From: Promethearchaeota archaeon
GTDB lineage: Archaea > Asgardarchaeota > Lokiarchaeia > Sigyniarchaeales > SOKP01
Direction: 5' to 3'
Assembly: GCA_019894815.1 (NCBI GenBank)
Contig: JAGXNU010000030.1
Coordinates: 1-14,008, forward strand
Length of the DNA: 14,008 bases
Of the stretch, positions 7,566-14,008 are shown in pieces. The notes under the pieces were generated by a model, which worked only from the letters and a program-made list of their open reading frames with translations, was not told where the DNA came from and ran no database searches. A program made the position numbers and the translations under genes. Each line of letters opens with the position of its first letter. Position 1 is the first letter of the stretch.

Positions 7566-8216
7566 TTATGATTCTAACTCTTTCCTCAATTTTTCTATTT
7601 CATCGCTTAATTTTGCCTTAGTTCTTATTTCAGGCTCTTCCTCATCAAGTTCAAACTCTGAAATGTATTGTAAGTCATCTGCAGGTACATCAGGTATCTG
7701 ACCACCTTGATCGAGTAGCATCTCGGTTTCAAGCTGATTTAATTCATCTGTCACATCAATAGCTAAGTCAATCTCAGGATCTCCCGCTAATATATCAGCA
7801 GATTCTTCTATTTCAGCAACATATGCCTCAGAGTCTTCCGCAATTTCAGCAATTTTTTCGGGGGCGACTTTAGTCGAAATAGTCTGTAGCTCGTCTCTAA
7901 TCCCTCCCATTAAATCACCAGTCATTGAGATCATGCGGCCCTCATCAATTGCTTCAATCTGACGTTCAATTTTGGCTCGAATATTGTTAGCACGGTCAAC
8001 CTTTTGTTGATATTGCTTAAATTGGATTAGATAGTTCTTCGCTCTTGTCCTTTCTCCTCGTTTCAAAGCAATTTTTGCATTCTTTCTTGCTATTTCTGAT
8101 CTTTTGCTAAAAGTTTTATTCGCCAGAGCCATCTTACGAATATGCGCCTTGGCCTTAATTACAAGTTCTTCCTTCTCTTGTCCTTTTCTTGGAAAAAGTT
8201 TCTTTTTAATTCCCAC
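7566..8216 (-). CDS. ESCRT-III subunit, Snf7 family, Vps20/32/60 type
   Basis: This 216-residue protein has the ESCRT-III plan: a strongly basic N-terminal helical hairpin (about 1-95) and an acidic C-terminal half that would fold back to keep the monomer closed. Such subunits polymerise on membranes to remodel or cut them and are dismantled by the Vps4 ATPase. The order 'ALKRGERTRAKNYLIQFKQY', 'IERQIEAIDEGRMI', then 'DELNQLETEMLLDQ' parallels the CHMP4/Vps32 core. Two Vps4-binding-like motifs are visible. IPDVPADDL (174-182) resembles the MIM2 of CHMP6/CHMP4. The terminal helix LSDEIEKLR (203-211) fits a MIM1-like LxxxLxxLR spacing with Ile for the second Leu. The start is GTG; an in-frame stop lies six bases upstream, so no longer start exists. 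Vps4 is not in the window. Confidence 0.85.
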   Translation of the reverse strand: MGIKKKLFPRKGQEKEELVIKAKAHIRKMALANKTFSKRSEIARKNAKIALKRGERTRAKNYLIQFKQYQQKVDRANNIRAKIERQIEAIDEGRMISMTGDLMGGIRDELQTISTKVAPEKIAEIAEDSEAYVAEIEESADILAGDPEIDLAIDVTDELNQLETEMLLDQGGQIPDVPADDLQYISEFELDEEEPEIRTKAKLSDEIEKLRKELES

Positions 8217-8379
8217 TGTGTTTCATCTCAGTATATTGGAAGTTTATTTTAATTAATTCTCTTTAATAATAATTAAGATATTTTTGACTTAAATATTTTA
8301 ATAGAATTATAGATAAATAAAATAATTTCTAATCTTTAATCTTTCATAGTCCAAATTTTATTTCCGTTGTTGATGAAAT
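8217..8379. promoter_or_regulatory. Divergent promoter region, ESCRT-III and dehydroquinate synthase II
   Basis: These 163 AT-rich bases separate two divergent starts, so they should hold both promoters. Possible TATA-like stretches include TTAAATATTTTAA near 8289-8301. I see no ORF or stable hairpin. Confidence 0.35.
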
Positions 8380-9492
8380 ATGAAGACAATTATACTTAAC
8401 TTTGAACAGAAAACCCCTAATTTTAAAGAGTTAATTCAAGAAGCTTTAAATCATAATTTCTTAGATATATTGGTTTCAAAACATATGTTTCAAGAAATTT
8501 CTCAATTTGAAAGGCTAATCACATATTCTAAAGATCTTACATTACCCGTGAAAAATCTAATTTGTTCAGATATAGATAAGGTAAAAAGATTAATGCCTAA
8601 AAGTGAATCAAATCCTGTAAAAATCGGTATCTATAGAGAGTTAGTAACAAAAGAAGATGAGAGAATAATTATAGGACTATCTGAAACTAGTTTACTTGAT
8701 TTTATTATTGTCTCAGCAAAAGATTGGAAAGTTATACCTTATGAAAATCTTATTGCTGCAATGCATTCTAACAATACAAATTTAATCGCAGAAGTTTATT
8801 CGGTTAAAGAAGCTGAATTAATGCTTAACGTTTTAGAAGTGGGAGTTGATGGAATTTTATACGCCCCTAAAAACGTGGATGAATTGGAAGAATTAAAAAG
8901 ATTTACTCAATCAAATTTTAAGATCAACTTAACGAAAGCGAAAGTTATAAGTATTCAAAATATACCTGAAAGCGAGCGAGTATGTGTAGATACAACTTCT
9001 CTTCTTGAAGTAGGTGAGGGCATGCTCATAGGGAGTACAGCTAAAGGATTTGTATTAGTTCATGCTGAAGTATTTGACACAAAATTTGTCTCTTCAAGAC
9101 CATTTCGTGTAAATGCCGGGGATGTTTCGGCTTATATTCTGGTTCCCTCGGAAAAGCAAGGAGTATATCGTACCAAGTATTTAAGTGAATTAAAGGGTGG
9201 AGACCAAGTTTATGTTGTTGATATTGAAGGAAATACTAGAATAGCTACTGTAGGTCGTGTCAAGATTGAAACGCGACCGATGCTTCGATTTGAATTAGAA
9301 GCGTTAATTAATAATGAAGTCATTCATATTAATTGTATATGCCAAAATGCAGAAACCGTTAAAATTGTTGATAATCACGGCGTTGCTCGCCCTGTTGTTG
9401 ATATTAAAATTAGTGATGAAGTTATAGTGCATGTAGGACCTGGAGCTACTCATTTTGGTACCGCAGTTAAAGAAAAAATCGTTGAAAAATAA
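8380..9492 (+). CDS. 3-dehydroquinate synthase II (archaeal shikimate pathway)
   Basis: This 370-residue protein matches the archaeal 3-dehydroquinate synthase II family (MJ1249 type, EC 1.4.1.24). That enzyme converts 2-amino-3,7-dideoxy-D-threo-hept-6-ulosonate to 3-dehydroquinate with NAD+ and release of ammonia. It replaces the usual DAHP/AroB route to aromatic amino acids. The length fits the family. Recognisable parts are the Lys-rich first half ending in ILYAPKNVDELEELKRF, the central LLEVGEGMLIGSTAKGFVLV, then FRVNAGDVSAYILVPS, GRVKIETRPMLRFELEA and the C-terminal VGPGATHFGTAVKEKIVEK. No partner gene for the first step (the aldolase, MJ0400 type) is nearby, so the gene stands alone here. 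The start ATG at 8380 has no strong Shine-Dalgarno sequence. Family assignment is firm. Confidence 0.93.
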   Translation: MKTIILNFEQKTPNFKELIQEALNHNFLDILVSKHMFQEISQFERLITYSKDLTLPVKNLICSDIDKVKRLMPKSESNPVKIGIYRELVTKEDERIIIGLSETSLLDFIIVSAKDWKVIPYENLIAAMHSNNTNLIAEVYSVKEAELMLNVLEVGVDGILYAPKNVDELEELKRFTQSNFKINLTKAKVISIQNIPESERVCVDTTSLLEVGEGMLIGSTAKGFVLVHAEVFDTKFVSSRPFRVNAGDVSAYILVPSEKQGVYRTKYLSELKGGDQVYVVDIEGNTRIATVGRVKIETRPMLRFELEALINNEVIHINCICQNAETVKIVDNHGVARPVVDIKISDEVIVHVGPGATHFGTAVKEKIVEK

Positions 9493-9597
9493 TAAATCCT
9501 CAGATAGAAGTATTTGAAGAGCTTGGTTTGAAAGATCCAACCTTTAAAAGTTGTGAATGACATTCAATATTAAATTAAAATTTTTAGGAAAAATATT

Positions 9598-10860
9598 ATG
9601 ACAACATATTGGGCTCCACTACTGCACATTTACCAACCACCAACGCAAGATGTTCGTGTTCTAAAGGAAATTGATAAAGAATGTTATAAACCACTATTTT
9701 CTATTTTGGAAGAATATGATAATGCAAAATTTACACTAAATATCAATGGGACTCTTATTGATATGCTAAATGAATTTGGTTTAGAAGATACAATAGATTT
9801 AATTAAAAATCTTGTATCTGAATCAAAACTTGAAATAATGGGTACTGCAAACTTTCATCCTATTTTGCCTTTAATTCCTAAAAAAGAAGCATTTCACCAG
9901 ATTCAAATAAATGAAGATATGAATCGTAAAGTTTTAGGTAATTCTTGGGAAAGAAAGGGATTCTTTCCGCCTGAAATGGCAATATCATCAAAAATTGATA
10001 AATATATCAAAGAAATTGGTTATGAGTGGGTGATTCAAAGTGGAATTGCTTATCCTGGAGAAGAGAAAAGTCTAACATGGCCATATGATATAATCTATAA
10101 ATCTCCTAATGGGTTGAAGCTATTTTTTAGAGATGATATCTTAAGTAATAAGATCTCTTTCAATAATATTACAGCTAAGGAGTTCACTATGGAATTAAAG
10201 AAAGTGCATAAAGACGAAGATCAACAATACAATAACAATACGTATGTAGTAACTGCGATGGATGGAGAAACTTTTGGGCACCATTTTAAAAATTATGAAA
10301 AAACCTTCATAAAAAAAGTATTAGAAATAATAAATGATGATAAAGAGATTGAAATTACCTTTATCAGCATGTTAGATCACTATTTCCCAATTAGTGATAC
10401 AAATTTAATTCCACGAGAATCAAGTTGGAGTACTTCTGAGAATGATATAGAACAAAAATTACCTTATCCTCTTTGGAATCATTCAGAAAATAAAATTCAC
10501 AATTTCTATTGGAAAATTGTGAAAAACTTAAACAAACTAATGAGCCTGATAGATACTTTAGATTTATCCAAAGAATGGAACATTCGGAATTATTATAACA
10601 CTGCACGATGGTTTTATGATAGGAGTATATGTTCAGATACTACATGGTGGGCAAATCCGGATCGTGGAATATGGAGTCCAAATATGATATATAAAGGAGT
10701 AGTATTATTAATGAAATCGGCACTCAATGCACACTTAGCATTAATTCATGCTAACAGAGACGATGGTGAAGTATATTACGATTCTATATCTAACTACCAT
10801 GGGTTGCTAATGATGGAAATATCGTTTTTTGCCCAAAAAAATATATCTCTTGCATCTTGA
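9598..10860 (+). CDS. Glycoside hydrolase family 57 protein
   Basis: This 420-residue protein shows the GH57 motifs in order on an incomplete (beta/alpha)7 barrel. They are HIYQPP (10-15; the family's HxHQP has Tyr in place of the second His), MGTANFHPILPLI (81-93), GFFPPEMA (121-128, E126 as candidate nucleophile) and TAMDGETFGHH (219-229, D222 as candidate acid/base). A Trp-rich C-terminal part carries TTWWANPDRGIW. GH57 members act on alpha-glucans as amylases, branching enzymes or 4-alpha-glucanotransferases; which one cannot be read from sequence. No signal peptide is present, which suggests intracellular glycogen-type metabolism and fits the GT5 gene at the left edge, although about 9 kb apart. 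The length is shorter than known GH57 branching enzymes. Confidence 0.88.
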   Translation: MTTYWAPLLHIYQPPTQDVRVLKEIDKECYKPLFSILEEYDNAKFTLNINGTLIDMLNEFGLEDTIDLIKNLVSESKLEIMGTANFHPILPLIPKKEAFHQIQINEDMNRKVLGNSWERKGFFPPEMAISSKIDKYIKEIGYEWVIQSGIAYPGEEKSLTWPYDIIYKSPNGLKLFFRDDILSNKISFNNITAKEFTMELKKVHKDEDQQYNNNTYVVTAMDGETFGHHFKNYEKTFIKKVLEIINDDKEIEITFISMLDHYFPISDTNLIPRESSWSTSENDIEQKLPYPLWNHSENKIHNFYWKIVKNLNKLMSLIDTLDLSKEWNIRNYYNTARWFYDRSICSDTTWWANPDRGIWSPNMIYKGVVLLMKSALNAHLALIHANRDDGEVYYDSISNYHGLLMMEISFFAQKNISLAS

Positions 10861-10873
10861 TAAAATTAAGATC

Positions 10874-10906
10874 CTTCTCTTTAAATTTTATATTCCGCTA
10901 TTTTTG
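10874..10906 (+). terminator. T-rich terminator candidate after GH57 gene
   Basis: Downstream of the GH57 stop, several T runs follow each other (CTTCTCTTTAAATTTTATATTCCGCTATTTTTG). That is consistent with T-tract termination in archaea. The end overlaps the left arm of the inverted repeat at 10897-10931. Confidence 0.3.
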
Positions 10907-10931
10907 TAGTTCATTATCCTAATAAAATAGC
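10897..10931. repeat. Perfect 8-bp inverted repeat in intergenic region
   Basis: GCTATTTT (10897-10904) and AAAATAGC (10924-10931) are exact reverse complements with a 19-base spacer. The repeat lies between the GH57 gene and the zinc-ribbon membrane protein gene. It could be a weak hairpin or a regulator site; chance is possible in such AT-rich DNA. Confidence 0.3.
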
Positions 10932-11030
10932 AAAGATAATGATAAACTATAAAATTATTGATTCCATATTTTACTAAGAAACAATAGTAATCATTTTATG
11001 ATGTAGTTTAGCTATTAAGCATGATATATT

Positions 11031-12125
11031 ATGTCTGATGATAAAGAAACTGTAAAGAAAATAAAATATTGTGTTCATTGTGGGACCGAAGTAAGTGATT
11101 CGGAAACTTATTGTTCAAAATGTGGGAAATTAGTCGCGAAATTAATTAAACCCCAATCTAAAAAACCTCAATCAATTTCACGCAAATGTTCTGAATGTGG
11201 ATCTATTATTAACTCTCCAATCTTGGAACAATGTCCTATATGTAATAATAAATTAGAGATAGTTCTCAAACAACCAACAACTGCCTCTGAAGAAAAGTCT
11301 CAAAAAAAGATGGGTGTAATATTTACAAATAAAAAATTTGTATCAGAACAGAGATTATCGGTTAAGAAAGATGCGTGGACTATTCGTGAAGGTATTAGTA
11401 TTTTCAGCAATTCCTTAATGATTTATGTTTTTCTTCGATTTTTAATTATAATATTGATTGTTAGTCAAACAAGTTCTTTAGAACCAGTTGAAACAACCAT
11501 GTCAATCCTATTATTAGAACAAATACCAACTATTATTTTTGGAGTCTATCCTATGTGGTATATCTATTCTAAAAAGCATGATTTCAAAAAAATGGGGTTA
11601 TACTTAGGAAAAAATAACATCTTTATAAGTTTTTTAATCGGGATTATAGGAGCTGCTTGCTTGATTATGATTGATTTTTCTTCTGGCTTTTTGATTGATT
11701 TTATATATGACATTGGAATTAATGTTTATGATATTAAAACTTATATTCTTGAAGAGAATCAAATCATCAGGAATGCAGGTATTATTTGGATGATCCCCTT
11801 AATAATTTTACTATGTATAGGAACAATTTCGACTGAGATAGTTTATCGGGGCGTATTACATAATGCTTTAAAACAATATTTTAATAATAAATTTACAGGA
11901 CGAATTACAATCATTTTGATTGTCTCTTTAGTCTATTCTGGACTTCTTCTCTTTTTTACTTTCCCGGGGGGAATATATTTCATTCTAATAAACTTCTTGG
12001 TATTTACTGCGTTAGGAATTATGTATGAAATCAATGGAAATCTCTTTAACACTATAATAGCGGGCATTATATATGATGTGCTAATTGTTTTGATCATCTC
12101 TTTCAATATCGCTTTATTTCCATGA
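11031..12125 (+). CDS. Double zinc-ribbon membrane protein with degenerate CPBP (CAAX-protease-like) domain
   Basis: This 364-residue protein begins with two zinc ribbons: C14/C17 with C28/C31 (YCVHCG, YCSKCG), and C53/C56 with C68/C71 (KCSECG, QCPICN). A charged linker (about 75-120) follows, then roughly six to eight hydrophobic segments from residue 126 to the end. The segment IGTISTEIVYRGVL (T268, E269, Y272, R273) looks like motif 1 of CPBP intramembrane proteases (EExxxR), but the first Glu is Thr. The motif 3 position (GIIYD, 345-349) has Gly where the HxxxN/D His should be. No His follows residue 277, so the motif 2 His is also missing. It is therefore probably a non-catalytic member, with the ribbons in the cytoplasm for binding. 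The start ATG lacks a clear Shine-Dalgarno sequence. Confidence 0.7.
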   Translation: MSDDKETVKKIKYCVHCGTEVSDSETYCSKCGKLVAKLIKPQSKKPQSISRKCSECGSIINSPILEQCPICNNKLEIVLKQPTTASEEKSQKKMGVIFTNKKFVSEQRLSVKKDAWTIREGISIFSNSLMIYVFLRFLIIILIVSQTSSLEPVETTMSILLLEQIPTIIFGVYPMWYIYSKKHDFKKMGLYLGKNNIFISFLIGIIGAACLIMIDFSSGFLIDFIYDIGINVYDIKTYILEENQIIRNAGIIWMIPLIILLCIGTISTEIVYRGVLHNALKQYFNNKFTGRITIILIVSLVYSGLLLFFTFPGGIYFILINFLVFTALGIMYEINGNLFNTIIAGIIYDVLIVLIISFNIALFP

Positions 12126-12224
12126 TTCTCTTTATGCTTTAATATGCAACTTTAATAATAAGAAAAATTACATAACTCTAGTGGTATTATTAATAAATGA
12201 AATTTAAAATCATATAAACTTCTT

Positions 12225-12228
12225 GGAG
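12225..12228 (+). promoter_or_regulatory. Ribosome binding site supporting a TTG start
   Basis: GGAG lies 9 bases before the TTG at 12238. No in-frame ATG occurs before the Walker A motif; the first Met lies at residue 35, after it. An upstream non-ATG start is therefore required, and this TTG is the best supported. Confidence 0.45.
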
Positions 12229-12237
12229 TATTGAAAT

Positions 12238-12957
12238 TTGGGTAAAAAAACCTATCGAAATAAAGGAAAAAAGGAGAACGTCGTCATCTCGATAGCAGGA
12301 GCTCACGGTGTTGGTAAAACTACTGTGTTTAACATGTTAAAGAAAAAATTTAATGACAATAATAAGTTTAAATTCTTTCCAGAACGCTACATTAAAAACC
12401 CACCTTTTCCATTCGGATCTACTGACAAAAATATTGGATTTAGGAGTGAATTTCATTTCCTTCAGCAATTAACCCGTCGGAATAAGAATATAGTTAATTT
12501 TGATAAAATGTATAATGGTAGGATCATAATTCTTGATAGAACTCCAGTTTGCGTTTTGATATACTCAAAAGGTCTAAAACTCAAGAGTAAAGATTATGAT
12601 CTCATATTAAATATGTACAATTCTGTAGATTGGAGAGAAAATTACGTTATTTACCTTACAGCTGAACCAGATACTATTTTAAAGCGCATATATCAACGAG
12701 GGTCCTTAGAAGTAATAAGAAAGGAGTGGAATGAACATAAAAGAGATTATTTACTCAAAATCCTTTCATATTATGATGATTTTTTAATTTCAGGAAACGA
12801 TAAAACGAAAATCTTAGTAATCAATACGGATCACTTATTGCAAGAAGACGTTATAAAGAAAATAGAAGAATTAATTACTCAATTAACAGGATATTCCTTT
12901 AAGAAGTTAGAAAAACCTCCTTCTACTCAAATGACATTAAAATTTTTTTTGAAATGA
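12238..12957 (+). CDS. P-loop kinase, deoxynucleoside/thymidylate kinase-like
   Basis: This 239-residue cytoplasmic protein has a Walker A motif, G21-AHGVG-K27-T28, right after a first beta-strand (VVISIAG). FFPERY follows the first helix, where dNK-type enzymes carry their catalytic acid. L99-D100-R101-T102-P103 matches the family's (D/E)R(S/T) motif. The stretch YLTAEPDTILKRIYQRG supplies the Arg-rich lid, followed by a long helix ending in YYDDFL as in nucleoside kinases. It likely transfers phosphate from ATP to a nucleoside, nucleotide or similar small molecule; the substrate cannot be read. The first 13 residues are Lys-rich (KKTYRNKGKK) and precede the fold. Length is close to dNK enzymes. 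The neighbours do not clarify its role. Confidence 0.7.
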   Translation: MGKKTYRNKGKKENVVISIAGAHGVGKTTVFNMLKKKFNDNNKFKFFPERYIKNPPFPFGSTDKNIGFRSEFHFLQQLTRRNKNIVNFDKMYNGRIIILDRTPVCVLIYSKGLKLKSKDYDLILNMYNSVDWRENYVIYLTAEPDTILKRIYQRGSLEVIRKEWNEHKRDYLLKILSYYDDFLISGNDKTKILVINTDHLLQEDVIKKIEELITQLTGYSFKKLEKPPSTQMTLKFFLK

Positions 12958-13049
12958 AACATAAAAAAATATATTAGTCTTAATTCTATGATTTAATAAA
13001 CAAATTTGTTTACTCGATTGATAGTTAAATTTACTATATTTGAAGAAAT

Positions 13050-14008
13050 ATGTCGTCCTTAGCTCAAGATATAAGAGAAAATATGATGAATATCCTCAGT
13101 CATGAGGAAGAAAAAACAGATTTAGAGAATTTAGCTGTTCTTTCGAGAGTAGGAATCAAAGTAGCTTCTGCTACATCATCTGAATTAGATGCTGATGCAA
13201 CTTCCGCTTCAAGTACGGCATTAATAGATTTAGGTTTACGATTAAGTGAAGCAACAGCACACGGAGCACTTACAGAGATTATTCTTCATAATACTTTCGG
13301 TTATAGCATCCTATTAGCTATTAACGATGAATATATTATGTTTGGTGGATTGAAAAATGTCTTTAGAATAGGATACTACTTAGGATATCTGCGAGAATTA
13401 GCAAAGAAACTAAATCGTTTGATTTCTGGGGATGAAATCACTGAAATGACGTTATCTCTTGATGATTCTGAAAAAGCAAAATTAGGGATCAATATAGAAG
13501 AGAAAGAACTATCAATAATCAAACCGTCTGTAGAAGAAGATAAAGCCGCATTAGATGATTTACTTGGATTTTTAGATGTTTGGGAAAAAGAAGGAGTTGA
13601 TGAAAGTGAACTTGAAACTGGCACTAATAACATTGTATCAATCCCAAAATCCATTGGTATGGAATATGAGAAAACAGTTGAACCTCATATCGATATGGGA
13701 GCAATTGGCAGCCAAGGACAAACTCAAATAGATTCAGGATCTCAATTCAAAGTGTATGATGATGAAATTCCTCCAATCCCTCTTGAAGATTACACTCCCA
13801 TGGAAATTGAAGAAGATTCATCTATTGATGAACCTACAATTGTCCAAGAACCTATATCAACTGACGCTTTACCTTCCCTTGATGAATTAACCCCTCCAAA
13901 TTTTGAAGCTGATTTTGAAGCCGCTTCTGAATATGAGGTTGAATTCGTATTAGATAAAGAATCTGAAGCTTTTGAGTCTATTCTGAAGGATCTTGGATGG
14001 GATGATGA
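13050..14008 (+). CDS. Roadblock/LC7-domain protein with long acidic tail, 3' end outside the window
   Basis: Translation from the ATG at 13050 gives 319 open codons with no stop before the right edge. Residues about 24-125 form a Roadblock/LC7-type domain: LAVLSRVGIKVASAT, a helix with LIDLGLRLSEATAHGALTEI, then the strands YSILLAINDEYIMFGG and a last helix, YYLGYLRELAKKLNRLIS. Roadblock proteins dimerise and serve as platforms for small GTPases (MglB, LAMTOR) and are numerous in Asgard archaea. After residue 130 the chain becomes Asp/Glu/Pro-rich and probably disordered. It holds two similar acidic, Trp-ended helices: ALDDLLGFLDVW (167-178) and AFESILKDLGW (307-317). No small GTPase gene is visible here. 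A Shine-Dalgarno sequence is weak (GAAGAA). The domain call is fairly firm; the tail's function is unknown. Confidence 0.78.
   Translation, partial: MSSLAQDIRENMMNILSHEEEKTDLENLAVLSRVGIKVASATSSELDADATSASSTALIDLGLRLSEATAHGALTEIILHNTFGYSILLAINDEYIMFGGLKNVFRIGYYLGYLRELAKKLNRLISGDEITEMTLSLDDSEKAKLGINIEEKELSIIKPSVEEDKAALDDLLGFLDVWEKEGVDESELETGTNNIVSIPKSIGMEYEKTVEPHIDMGAIGSQGQTQIDSGSQFKVYDDEIPPIPLEDYTPMEIEEDSSIDEPTIVQEPISTDALPSLDELTPPNFEADFEAASEYEVEFVLDKESEAFESILKDLGWDD

Noticed and set aside
9304..9540. Minus-strand frame over the end of the dehydroquinate synthase II gene
   Set aside because: Shadow of a firm gene; the translation is low complexity.
10391..10606. Minus-strand 71-codon frame inside the GH57 gene
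   Set aside because: Shadow of a firm gene; no recognisable protein.
13376..13654. Minus-strand Ser-rich 92-codon frame opposite the Roadblock gene
   Set aside because: The plus-strand frame from 13050 is continuous and has a recognisable domain; the Ser-rich product comes from antisense reading of acidic codons.

Overview
This AT-rich window most likely comes from an Asgard archaeon, with a Lokiarchaeia-type genome the best guess. The reasons are an ESCRT-III protein carrying eukaryote-like Vps4-interaction motifs, a neighbouring multidomain protein that looks ESCRT-related, a Roadblock/LC7 protein, a eukaryote-like ribosomal protein eL33 (L35Ae), and the archaeal-type 3-dehydroquinate synthase II. 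All assignments come from reading motifs and overall protein similarity; no database search was run.

Layout. Left edge (1-259, minus): the N-terminus of a glycogen/starch-synthase-like GT5 protein, cut by the window edge. It is followed by a ~380-base intergenic region with a small inverted repeat. 642-3464 (plus): D-3-phosphoglycerate dehydrogenase (serA), then a secernin-like C69 amidohydrolase. 3455-4831 (minus): a neutral-ceramidase-fold protein whose end overlaps the secernin gene. 4968-5264 (plus): ribosomal protein eL33. 5421-7517 (plus): a 698-residue protein with a Cys-rich zinc region, a PH/GLUE-like domain, an Asn/Pro/Gln-rich linker and a C-terminal segment resembling the Vps23/TSG101 steadiness box. 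7566-8216 (minus): an ESCRT-III (Snf7-type) subunit, convergent with it. 8380-9492 (plus): 3-dehydroquinate synthase II. 9598-10860 (plus): a GH57 glycoside hydrolase. 11031-12125 (plus): a double-zinc-ribbon membrane protein with a degenerate CPBP/CAAX-protease domain. 12238-12957 (plus): a P-loop nucleoside-kinase-like protein. 13050-14008 (plus, cut by the right edge): a Roadblock/LC7 protein with a long acidic tail.

How it fits together. Most of the window is a mixed chromosomal neighbourhood without one shared pathway. It holds amino-acid biosynthesis (serine, aromatic), alpha-glucan metabolism (GT5 and GH57 at opposite ends) and translation. The part with most cell-biological interest is 5421-8216, where a probable ESCRT-I/II-like adaptor and an ESCRT-III filament subunit lie tail to tail. 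No transposon, CRISPR array, tRNA or rRNA was seen.
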